Source: Thermohalobaculum sp039030715
Lineage (GTDB): Bacteria > Pseudomonadota > Alphaproteobacteria > Rhodobacterales > Rhodobacteraceae
DNA length: 41,647 nucleotides
Direction: 5' to 3'
Assembly (NCBI GenBank): GCA_039030715.1
Contig: JBCCDU010000037.1
Coordinates: 1 to 41,647 of the forward strand
The notes below the pieces were generated by a model, which saw only the letters and a program-made list of their open reading frames with translations, was not told the DNA's origin and ran no database searches. Below, one piece after another: positions 32,073 through 38,777 of the stretch. Within the stretch, counting starts at the first letter, position 1. Every line of letters begins with the position of its first letter. The position numbers were made by a program, and so were the translations under genes.

Positions 32073-33176
32073 TCAGAGGCCCAGTGCGCGCTTCGTGGCG
32101 ACGATATTGGCCCGGCTGACCGGAACAGGCTCGATCCCCAGTTCGGGATCGAACAGACAAACGCCCTGGTCCTTGCGCCGCTCGAACCCCTGGACATAGC
32201 TGAGATTGACGAGATAGCTGCGATGCGTGCGCAGGAAGGGACCCTCGCCGAAATCCTCGGACAGGCGCGCAATCGCCAAAGGGCAGAAGGCGGGACCCGA
32301 AACACGGTGGAGGCGCGAGTAATGTCCCTCCGCCTGGATCACGACCACGTCCTCCACCGGGGCGAAGAAGGTCTTGCCGTCCTGCTCGTATGGCAGGCGT
32401 TCCGGCATGGGCCTCAATAAGGCCGCCGCTTCCGGCTCTGGCGGGGCAATCTCGGCCGCCGTTGCAATCTGCGGTTCGCGCAGTGTCACGGTGGTCAGCA
32501 GGAACGCGCCGCAGATCAGAAACGCCGCGAAGATCACCATCAATGCCAGGATGTCATTGGGCACCATGCGCACGGTGGGTTCCAGCGCGTCGAGCGGCAT
32601 GAAGATCGTCCGGCTCATCGCCGTGAAGTGCATCACCAGAATGGCGAGACCATAGACGACGCCGCCCAGCACCAGCCCCCGGACCGAGCGTTTGCGATAG
32701 GCGAGTTGCATGGCCCCGATACAGATCGCGACCGACAGCAGGGTCGAGAGCACATAGCCCGAGGCCTGAAATACCGGCACGCAGCCGCGCATCCCGTACA
32801 TGCCCACATAGTGCATCGCGACTACGCCCAGCCCCATGATCACGCCAGCCAGCGCGATCTGCGCCCGCGTTCGGCTGCCAAAATGCAGGATAAGCAGTGC
32901 GATGCCGGTCATGAGGATCGCCACCAACGCCGAGGCGAGCGTATAGACTGGGTCGTAGAACAGCTCGACCGGCAATTGCAGCGCCAGCATCGCCACGAAA
33001 TGCGTCGACCAGACGCCTCCGCCCAGCACCGTCGCCGCCTTTACGATTGCAGGTTTGCGCTTAGCTGCGGGCAGGCGAGACAGGCCGCTGGTCAGGCTGA
33101 GCCCGGTAAAGCCGGACAGAATGGCGAGGATAGCGGCGCCGATCAGCAGAATGACGTTGTAGGATACCGCCAGCAT
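32073..33176 (-). CDS. coxC: CoxC/CoxH-like regulator: MHYT membrane sensor plus LytTR DNA-binding domain
   Basis: 367 residues. The first 250 hold about seven transmembrane helices with three MHYT-type motifs (STHFVAMLAL, AMHYVGMYGM, VMHFTAMSRT), thought to bind a metal and sense a gas such as CO or O2. The C-terminus (from about residue 265) is a LytTR domain: EDVVVIQAEGHYSRLH, FLRTHRSYLVNLSYVQGFERR. This two-part architecture is that of CoxC and CoxH, which regulate CO dehydrogenase in carboxidotrophs. It lies directly upstream of coxM, same strand. The symbol is by architecture and position, and CoxH is equally possible. Confidence 0.88.
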   Translation of the reverse strand: MLAVSYNVILLIGAAILAILSGFTGLSLTSGLSRLPAAKRKPAIVKAATVLGGGVWSTHFVAMLALQLPVELFYDPVYTLASALVAILMTGIALLILHFGSRTRAQIALAGVIMGLGVVAMHYVGMYGMRGCVPVFQASGYVLSTLLSVAICIGAMQLAYRKRSVRGLVLGGVVYGLAILVMHFTAMSRTIFMPLDALEPTVRMVPNDILALMVIFAAFLICGAFLLTTVTLREPQIATAAEIAPPEPEAAALLRPMPERLPYEQDGKTFFAPVEDVVVIQAEGHYSRLHRVSGPAFCPLAIARLSEDFGEGPFLRTHRSYLVNLSYVQGFERRKDQGVCLFDPELGIEPVPVSRANIVATKRALGL

Positions 33177-33281
33177 CTGGTGCGCTGCACCTCCCGTTCC
33201 ATCTTCACCAGGATGACGCTACCCGAGGTCGCAAGGTGCAACAATCCGTTTGTGGCGGGGGCCTCACCGGCCGAAGCCATG

Positions 33282-33311
33282 AAAAAACGCCGCCCCAGGG
33301 ATGGGACGGCG
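33282..33311 (-). terminator. Intrinsic terminator after the DM13/membrane-protein pair
   Basis: On the minus strand a 10-bp stem (33302-33311 with 33288-33297, one G-U pair, loop TCCC) is followed by six T (33282-33287). It lies just downstream of the stop at 33337 and ahead of the cox regulator, so it separates the two transcription units. Confidence 0.85.
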
Positions 33312-33336
33312 CCGGTGTCAGGGTTTGTCGACTAGA

Positions 33337-33702
33337 TCAGGCAGTCTGCATATCGCGCGCGGGCTGGTGCAGGCCGACGACGGCCAGCACAGTCGCACCG
33401 ATCACCCAGTAATAGGCGGCGTCGAGACCAGTGAAGCCGAGGACGAACGGGGCGGCGACAAAGGTGAGACCCACCATGAAGTCCACCGCCAGATGGACCG
33501 AGTAGGGCAGGACCTTGGCGACCCCGGTTTCATGGTCGGTCAGCGCGGTCAGCACCAGGGCTGCAACCCCGGTCGCAACCGACAGCGTCACGGCCAGCGG
33601 GTTCGAGGTGCCGAGGCCCAGCAGGAACGGCATCATCAGCAGGCCGAGGGCAACGGGATAATCGATATAGGCATGGAGTTTCTGGGTCACGAAGCGAGGC
33701 AT
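33337..33702 (-). CDS. Small four-helix membrane protein, SPW-repeat-like
   Basis: 121 residues from ATG 33702, with AAGGA seven bases upstream. Four hydrophobic helices: YPVALGLLMMPFLLGLG, LAVTLSVATGVAALVLTALT, VHLAVDFMVGLTFVAAPFVLGF and YYWVIGATVLAVVGL. The paired layout with LGL-xx-P and a repeated APFVLGF-like motif recalls SPW-repeat inner-membrane proteins; the match is moderate. It follows the DM13 gene by 53 bases, and the two form an operon divergent from a TetR regulator. Function unknown. Confidence 0.75.
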   Translation of the reverse strand: MPRFVTQKLHAYIDYPVALGLLMMPFLLGLGTSNPLAVTLSVATGVAALVLTALTDHETGVAKVLPYSVHLAVDFMVGLTFVAAPFVLGFTGLDAAYYWVIGATVLAVVGLHQPARDMQTA

Positions 33703-33755
33703 GGTCAGTTCCTTTTTTGGGAGGGCAAAGGCCGGCTCATCCGGCCATGAGGGGT

Positions 33756-34154
33756 TCAGTTCAATGAGGCAACGCCAAGCGGCACGGCGAATTTTCGGCA
33801 CCAGATATAGACTTCGTTGTAGTCGGCGACGTTCACTTCCGGCGGGATGACATAAACCTGCAGGCCGGTCTTGCTGGTCAGCTCGCCAAGGTCGCTGGCA
33901 TCGACATAGGTGCCATCCTTGCCGAAACCGACCCGCGGATCGGGCGCACCGTCCAGGCTGAAATCGCTGTCCAGGATCACGACAGCACCGCCATCCGCGG
34001 TTTTCACGATGGAGACGCCACCGGTGGTGATGTGATCGCTGGCCCCGGTGAAAGTGCCGTTTGCTGCAACTGTGGTCTCGCCGGCCTGGGCGCCGGGCGC
34101 GATCATCATGGCGGCGACAAACACTGCTGCCAGGGGTTTAAACAAAGCTCTCAT
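33756..34154 (-). CDS. Periplasmic DM13-domain protein
   Basis: 132 residues from ATG 34154, with AAGGA eight bases upstream. Signal peptide MRALFKPLAAVFVAAMMIAPGAQA. The DM13 domain follows: GTFTGASDHITTGGVSIVKTADGGAVVILDSDFSLDGAPDPRVGFGKDG, ending VADYNEVYIWCRKFAVPLGVASL. The single near-terminal Cys in the YIWCRKF motif is the conserved residue thought to support electron transfer in DM13 domains. Likely periplasmic, redox or stress-related. It is the first gene of the operon controlled by the divergent TetR. Confidence 0.88.
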   Translation of the reverse strand: MRALFKPLAAVFVAAMMIAPGAQAGETTVAANGTFTGASDHITTGGVSIVKTADGGAVVILDSDFSLDGAPDPRVGFGKDGTYVDASDLGELTSKTGLQVYVIPPEVNVADYNEVYIWCRKFAVPLGVASLN

Positions 34155-34236
34155 ATTACGCGTCCTTTTCTGTGCGATCTGCCGAGGCCGGAGCCGGATG
34201 CCGGCGCGGTAGAACACAGCTAGGAATGGAAACCGA

Positions 34237-34281
34237 TCGGTACAATTAACAAAAACGTGAGTTATGGACCCTTCGGTACAA
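34237..34281. promoter_or_regulatory. Two direct copies of TCGGTACAA, candidate TetR operator sites
   Basis: TCGGTACAA occurs at 34237-34245 and at 34273-34281, 36 bases apart, between the divergent DM13 and TetR genes. The first copy is also part of ACCGATCGGT, a perfect dyad (34232-34241). Placement and repetition suggest binding sites for the TetR regulator controlling both directions. Confidence 0.5.
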
Positions 34282-34916
34282 AACCATATATTACGTGCAG
34301 CAGAGGAGGCATCGCCATCGCCAGACCACGTGAGTTCGACACCGAAAGCGCATTGACCGGCGCGATGGACGTGTTCTGGCGCGAGGGCTACCAGGAAGCC
34401 TCGCTGCCCGCCTTGCTGGAGGGCATGGGGATCACGCGTGGCAGTCTGTACAAAGCCTTCAGCGACAAGAAGACACTGTTCCTCACGATCCTGGAGCACT
34501 ACGAGAAATCCGCCGTGGAACCCGCGGTTGCGTTGCTGAGCGATCCAGAGACCCCCGACGGAATGCAGCGGATCGAAATGTTGCTGGACAAGGTGATCGA
34601 ACAGGTGAAGCAGGGGGACCGGCGTGGCTGTCTGCTCTGCACTGCGGCTGCGGGTGCAGCATCGGACGACGCCGATATAGCGCATGCCGTGGCCGAAAGC
34701 TTGGGCAAGATGCAGCGGGGCTTTGCGGTGGCGCTTGCCGCTTCGCCGGTGCATGCGACGCGGCCGGATGCCGAGCGTCATGCGTTCTCCGACGCGCTGA
34801 TAACGCAATATACCGGCTTGCGTATTCTGGCGCGGTCACGCGCATCGATAGAGATATTGGAGCGCAGCGCCAGTGCGATCCTTCAACTGCTGCGTACCCC
34901 GCCGCCCATCGGATAA
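34257..34916 (+). CDS. TetR/AcrR-family transcriptional regulator (start codon uncertain)
   Basis: The helix-turn-helix domain is clear: ARPREFDTESALTGAMDVFWREGYQEASLPALLEGMGITRGSLYKAFSDKKTLF, followed by a typical ligand-binding half with CLLCTAAAGAASDDADIAHAV. The gene is given from GTG 34257 (219 residues) because that is the only usual start codon. However, the strongest ribosome site (AGAGGAGG, 34302-34309) is seven bases before an ATC at 34317, exactly where relatives begin MARPREF. From there the product is 199 residues. It is divergent from the DM13 operon and probably represses it. Confidence 0.85.
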   Translation: MSYGPFGTKPYITCSRGGIAIARPREFDTESALTGAMDVFWREGYQEASLPALLEGMGITRGSLYKAFSDKKTLFLTILEHYEKSAVEPAVALLSDPETPDGMQRIEMLLDKVIEQVKQGDRRGCLLCTAAAGAASDDADIAHAVAESLGKMQRGFAVALAASPVHATRPDAERHAFSDALITQYTGLRILARSRASIEILERSASAILQLLRTPPPIG

Positions 34917-34953
34917 AAAAAGGCGCCGACTGGGGTGTGATCCAGACGGCGCC
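34915..34953 (-). terminator. Intrinsic terminator of the puf operon
   Basis: Minus strand: a 12-bp stem with one mismatch (34942-34953 with 34922-34933, 8-base loop) followed by seven T (34915-34921), about 70 bases after the pufC stop. The same hairpin lies just after the convergent TetR stop (34914-34916) and may also slow transcription from that side. Confidence 0.9.
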
Positions 34954-35021
34954 GAAGTTTGGCTGCACGGAGGGGTGCGGCCAAGGGGTGGTTCAGGGAA
35001 CCTTGTGTTTTTGGAACCAGG

Positions 35022-36128
35022 TCACTCGTAGGTTGGGGCTCCGCTCCCCACCAGTTCCGGCCAGTCGGCGATCATGCCAAGCCCGCCCAGGGGCTTCTGC
35101 ACCCCCTTGTGGCACGTCTTGCAGGCCGCTTTTGGCGCATCTCCGAATTTCGGGCCCAAGCGATGCGGGGGATAGGTCTCCTGCAGCGGCACCAGGTATT
35201 CGGAATTCATCTCGCGCACCATGTCGATGCCGATGAAGGCGGTGGCCCATTGCGGAGTGACCTCGGCTCCGTCATAGAAGGCACGGCTATTGTGGCAGAA
35301 GGTGCAGTTCACCCCCAGCGAGTTCGCGAAGTAGTTCATCAGCGAGTAAGTCCGCTCGGTATCCTGGATCGAGGCCAGATCACCCTGACCCGGAATGCCG
35401 GGCACGCGAGGCTCCAGGTCATGAACTTTGATCATCGCCTCCTCGATCAGCAACTCCTCGAGCGCGTCATGCGGCAGTGAGGTCGAGACCGTCTGCGTCG
35501 TGGCCAGGTTCTGGCGCGCGCCCCAACCCTCGGCTGCTTCCAGCCCGGGCGCGATCTTGAACCAGATGTTCGAGGGCACGTTCTGTCCCTGATGGCAGCT
35601 ATAGCAGTTGACCCCGACATCGCCGACATGGCCGTCCCAGTTCTCGTTGATGTTCTGGGTCATCTGGATCATTCGGCGCGCGACGATCTTGGTATAGACA
35701 TCATCCGAGGCCAGGTTCTCCTCGTTATGGCAATAGACGCAGCCTTGCTCTGGGCTGACCCATTCGGTCATCGCCAGCATCAGGCGGTTGAAGTTGTCCT
35801 CGGTGAGATCGCCCAGGACCTGCACGTTCTCGTAGGCTTCGCTGGCCAGCGTCTCGTCGCCTTCGGGGGCATAGGCTTCCTCGGTGTAGTAGTCGGCGAC
35901 ACCCGGGATCGGCGCATTGCGCTCATAGGCGAATTTCTCGACCGTCATGCCGGTGCCACGCGGGCCGGTCTGGATGCTGCGCGGATCCAGATAAGACCAA
36001 TAGACCATCAGCGCGATGAACGAGAGAAAGACCGTGAAGCCAACCACCAGCAGGATCACCGGGCCGCGATAGCTGACCGGGTTGTCCTTCTTCCACTGGC
36101 TGTACCAGGGGGGCAGATTAAACGCCAT
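35022..36128 (-). CDS. pufC: Photosynthetic reaction centre tetraheme cytochrome c subunit
   Basis: 368 residues from ATG 36128 with GGAGG eight bases upstream. An uncleaved N-terminal membrane anchor (GPVILLVVGFTVFLSFIALMVYW, residues 22-44) is present and no lipobox. Four haem c sites: CVYCH 130-134, CYSCH 175-179, CTFCH 275-279, CKTCH 336-340. It donates electrons from soluble cytochrome to the oxidised special pair on the periplasmic side. Presence of pufC at the end of puf, instead of pufX, is typical of Roseobacter-type phototrophs. One base separates it from pufM. Confidence 0.97.
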   Translation of the reverse strand: MAFNLPPWYSQWKKDNPVSYRGPVILLVVGFTVFLSFIALMVYWSYLDPRSIQTGPRGTGMTVEKFAYERNAPIPGVADYYTEEAYAPEGDETLASEAYENVQVLGDLTEDNFNRLMLAMTEWVSPEQGCVYCHNEENLASDDVYTKIVARRMIQMTQNINENWDGHVGDVGVNCYSCHQGQNVPSNIWFKIAPGLEAAEGWGARQNLATTQTVSTSLPHDALEELLIEEAMIKVHDLEPRVPGIPGQGDLASIQDTERTYSLMNYFANSLGVNCTFCHNSRAFYDGAEVTPQWATAFIGIDMVREMNSEYLVPLQETYPPHRLGPKFGDAPKAACKTCHKGVQKPLGGLGMIADWPELVGSGAPTYE

Positions 36129-36129
36129 C

Positions 36130-37095
36130 TCAGTTCCCTCCCGAATAGGCTTCGTAGCCGTAGTCACCCTCGTAGACCGGCGCGAAATGGTGCTCGACCG
36201 CCCATAGGTACCAGTTGTCCACCACGGTGCCGGTCAGCAGGATGCCGATGCCCCCGGTGATCGGGGTCAGCACCGCAAACCACCAGGCCCAGCGGTGAAT
36301 ACCCTCCATCGTCGCGTTGAACCCCATGGTCCAGCGCCAGAAGAGGGCGGCACGTTCCGAGGCCGTTCCGCGATCGACGATCTGCTCCAGCTCGCGGTCG
36401 CCGCCCAAGCGCGTGACGGCCAGGATGGTCGCCGCATGCATCGCGAACAGCAGGACCGATCCGTAAAGGAACACGATCGAGAGGCAGTGGAACGGGTTGT
36501 AATAGAGGTTGCCATAGCGGATCGAAAACGCTGTCGTCCAATCCAGGTGCGGGAAGATGCCATAGGGCACGGCTTCGGCCCAGGACCCCATCAGGATCGG
36601 ACGGAAGAGGCCTAGCACCAGGAAGAGCCAGATGGCGGAGGCAAAAGCCCAGCAGACATGCTTGCCCATGCCCAGCGCCTCAGCCCGAAGGTATGAGCGG
36701 ATCCACCAGGTCATGACCGAAATCAACAGCAGGAAGCTGGCGATGATGTACCAGCCACCATCGTTCAGCGGTGGCATCCTCAGCCCGTATTCGGGCGAGG
36801 GCGGCTCCAAGGCCAGCCAGAAGAGCTGACGGATAAACTCCGACAGCGAGAAGCCGACCTGGGCCAGCATGTTGATGCCGACGATGTTGATCGCCAGCGT
36901 CCCCGTGATGATCGAGATCACCCCGAACCAGCCCAGATGGATCGGCCCGATCTGCGCATTGCCCAGGAAGCCCGCCCATTTCGAGAACCAGGGCTGGCCG
37001 CCGCGCTCCTCGGCCAAGCCATCGCCATTGTCCATGCCCCATTCGCTGGGGCCCTCGACCTGGACCTGATTGAAGATGTTGAAATACTCAGCCAT
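36130..37095 (-). CDS. pufM: Photosynthetic reaction centre M subunit
   Basis: 321 residues with five transmembrane helices. The N-terminus is EYFNIFNQVQVEGP. Chlorophyll and iron ligands lie in SWAEAVPYGIFPHLDWTTAFSIRYGNLYYNPFHCLSIVF and in the helix with FAMHAATILAVTRLGGDRELEQIVDRGTASERAALFWRWTMGFNATMEGIHRW, where two His (one before AATI, one in GIHRW) and the Glu in the loop bind the non-haem iron. It pairs with L to hold the bacteriochlorophyll special pair and QA. The stop of pufL lies 12 bases upstream. Confidence 0.98.
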   Translation of the reverse strand: MAEYFNIFNQVQVEGPSEWGMDNGDGLAEERGGQPWFSKWAGFLGNAQIGPIHLGWFGVISIITGTLAINIVGINMLAQVGFSLSEFIRQLFWLALEPPSPEYGLRMPPLNDGGWYIIASFLLLISVMTWWIRSYLRAEALGMGKHVCWAFASAIWLFLVLGLFRPILMGSWAEAVPYGIFPHLDWTTAFSIRYGNLYYNPFHCLSIVFLYGSVLLFAMHAATILAVTRLGGDRELEQIVDRGTASERAALFWRWTMGFNATMEGIHRWAWWFAVLTPITGGIGILLTGTVVDNWYLWAVEHHFAPVYEGDYGYEAYSGGN

Positions 37096-37107
37096 CTCTC
37101 AGCCTCC

Positions 37108-37935
37108 TCAATTCGCCCAGATCGGCAGGTCGAGCCACCAGTTCCACCATTCCGGCCAGCCTTTGGTCCAGACCGGGCCCGAGATGATGATGCAGACTGC
37201 CGACCAGAAGACCGCGTTCAGTGCCAGAAGCAGCCCAAGGCGGTGAATGCCCAGCGTGCCGACCGAGTAGCCGATGAAGTCGCGGAAGAACGTGTCCTCG
37301 TGATCCGGCGTCTTCATCTCCTCGCCCTTGGCGGGGTTCGCGGCACTCAGGATCAGACCGCCATGCAGCGCCAGCGCCAGCGTGGTTGTGAAGAACAGCG
37401 TGACCGCCAGCATATGCGCGGGGTTGTAGTGGAAATGCAGGTAGGAGTAGCCGACATTCGACACCCAATCGAGGTGGCTGAAGATGCCATAGGGGAAGCC
37501 GTGCCCCCAGGCGCCCAGCAGCAGCGGGCGGAAAACGACCAAAGTCGTATAGGCCAGGATCGCGAAGCTGAAGGCGATGGGGACGTGATAACCTATGCCC
37601 AGCTTGCGGCAGATCTCGACCTCTCGCAAAGCCCAACTGATAAAGGCACCGTGGGCGCAGATCGTGATGACTTGCCAGAGCCCGCCTTCTGCCAGCGGCG
37701 CCAGGGCCAAGCCATAGCTCAGATCCGGCGGCGCGATATTGATGGTCCAGGGATTGAACGTACCCTGAAGCGCCGCACCCCAGAAGATGAGCACCGTGCC
37801 CAGGGCCGAGAAAAACAGTGTCGTGACGCCAAAGAAGCCGACGAAGAACGGCCCGACCCAGAAGTCGAACAGATCCCCCCCGATCAGCGTACCGCCGCGC
37901 ACGCGGTATTTCCGTTCGAAGCTCAGCAGTGCCAT
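37108..37935 (-). CDS. pufL: Photosynthetic reaction centre L subunit
   Basis: 275 residues. Starts MALLSFERKYRVRGGTLIGGDLFDFWVGPFFVGFFG. Special-pair region GIFSHLDWVSNVGYSYLHFHYNPAHMLAVT carries the His ligands for bacteriochlorophylls and iron. Near the end, FIGYSVGTLGIHRLG gives the second iron His, close to the QB site. GGAG seven bases upstream supports ATG 37935. It lies 158 bases after pufA, a gap that contains a stable hairpin. Confidence 0.98.
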   Translation of the reverse strand: MALLSFERKYRVRGGTLIGGDLFDFWVGPFFVGFFGVTTLFFSALGTVLIFWGAALQGTFNPWTINIAPPDLSYGLALAPLAEGGLWQVITICAHGAFISWALREVEICRKLGIGYHVPIAFSFAILAYTTLVVFRPLLLGAWGHGFPYGIFSHLDWVSNVGYSYLHFHYNPAHMLAVTLFFTTTLALALHGGLILSAANPAKGEEMKTPDHEDTFFRDFIGYSVGTLGIHRLGLLLALNAVFWSAVCIIISGPVWTKGWPEWWNWWLDLPIWAN

Positions 37936-38011
37936 ATCTCTACTCCGCTATGGGCGGTCCCAGGGCGTCGGTCCAAGCTCGGGCCCGGGGCAGGCGTTAA
38001 AGTCCGGTATT

Positions 38012-38045
38012 GCTGCGGCCGAGTACCTGGGCACCCGCCCGCAGC
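38012..38045 (-). promoter_or_regulatory. pufA-pufL intercistronic hairpin
   Basis: GCTGCGG (38012-38018) and CCGCAGC (38039-38045) form a 7-bp stem that can enclose further GC pairing. In Rhodobacter a hairpin at this place stops 3' decay, so the pufBA message outlives pufLM and LH1 is made in excess over reaction centres. The same role is inferred here. Confidence 0.65.
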
Positions 38046-38093
38046 TTTGGTCGACGACTGGTTCTGATCACCGAGGTTTCAGACAAGAGGGCC

Positions 38094-38261
38094 TTACTGA
38101 CCCGCTGCGGCTGCGGCCTCGGCAATTTCAAACCAGTTGAAGTGGTCCGTGCTGAGCAGGACGAGGTGAATCATCGCCGCCAGCAGGAAGAGGAACACAC
38201 CCTGCGCCACGAAAACGCGGCGCGGGTCGAAGATCAGCCAGATCTTGTAGAACTTGCTCAT
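38094..38261 (-). CDS. pufA: Light-harvesting complex 1 alpha chain
   Basis: 55 residues: MSKFYKIWLIFDPRRVFVAQ, then GVFLFLLAAMIHLVLLSTDH and FNWFEIAEAAAAAGQ. It has the LH1-alpha order, with the WLIFDPRR membrane-entry motif, a single transmembrane helix, and the bacteriochlorophyll-ligand His in AAMIHLVLL. Chains of alpha and beta form the ring antenna around the reaction centre. Its start is 13 bases after the pufB stop. Confidence 0.97.
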   Translation of the reverse strand: MSKFYKIWLIFDPRRVFVAQGVFLFLLAAMIHLVLLSTDHFNWFEIAEAAAAAGQ

Positions 38262-38274
38262 GCTTCGTCCCCCC

Positions 38275-38430
38275 TCACATGTAGAACCACGGACGCCAGA
38301 TGAAGACGGCGAGGTGAGCGATGGACGCCCCGGCTGTGAAAAGCCAGAGCCCGCTCAAATACACCGAATGCAATTCTTGCGCCTGTTCGTCGGTGAGGCC
38401 TGTGAACGACAGGCCACTATTTTCAGCCAT
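38275..38430 (-). CDS. pufB: Light-harvesting complex 1 beta chain
   Basis: 51 residues: MAENSGLSFTGLTDEQAQEL, HSVYLSGLWLFTAGASIAHL, AVFIWRPWFYM. Typical LH1-beta features are the LTDEQAQELHSVY amphipathic start, the ligand His in SIAHLAVFIWRPW, and the aromatic end. GGAGG lies six bases upstream of ATG 38430 on the minus strand. First antenna gene of the puf message, downstream of a structured leader. Confidence 0.97.
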   Translation of the reverse strand: MAENSGLSFTGLTDEQAQELHSVYLSGLWLFTAGASIAHLAVFIWRPWFYM

Positions 38431-38459
38431 CAACTATCCTCCGGATCGCTTGACTGACA

Positions 38460-38534
38460 CCGCGGGGGAAGCCCCACGGCCTGACACCGGCGGGCCACTT
38501 GCCCAGCCGGCGATCTCCCTGCCTTGCGGCAGGG
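38460..38534 (-). promoter_or_regulatory. Three consecutive stem-loops in the pufQ-pufB leader
   Basis: Stem 1: 38517-38534, 7 bp, loop GCAA on the transcript. Stem 2: 38487-38510, 5+4 bp with one bulged base. Stem 3: 38460-38479, 8 bp with one G-U pair. All lie between the pufQ stop and the pufB ribosome site. They probably protect the 5' end of processed pufBA mRNA. Confidence 0.7.
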
Positions 38535-38552
38535 CAGATTCGGTTGTTTGCG

Positions 38553-38777
38553 TCACGCGGCAAAGATCATCGGCGTGATGACCGAGGCCTGATGCCAGGC
38601 CCGGGCGATGAAACCGCGTCCCGCATCCTCACCGCCCGGATGGGCCAGCCCCAGCGCCCAGCCGATGAAGGCCCAGGGCAAGGTGACGAGGAAAATGATT
38701 GCGAAATAGCACCGATACTCGAAACTCGGCGCCCTGGTCCGTGCCGGGGTAAAGCCGTTGGTCGCATGATCGGTCAT
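38553..38777 (-). CDS. pufQ: PufQ, bacteriochlorophyll-related protein
   Basis: 74 residues, the usual size. The single membrane helix is in EYRCYFAIIFLVTLPWAFIGWALGL, with the pattern R-x-x-S-x-EYR before it and GFIARAWHQASVITPMIFAA-like ends (RGFIARAWHQASVITPMIF). PufQ is needed for normal bacteriochlorophyll synthesis and may carry intermediates. Its ATG overlaps the bchZ stop (ATGA), the classic bchZ-pufQ superoperon link, so puf can be transcribed from promoters in or before the bch genes. Confidence 0.93.
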   Translation of the reverse strand: MTDHATNGFTPARTRAPSFEYRCYFAIIFLVTLPWAFIGWALGLAHPGGEDAGRGFIARAWHQASVITPMIFAA

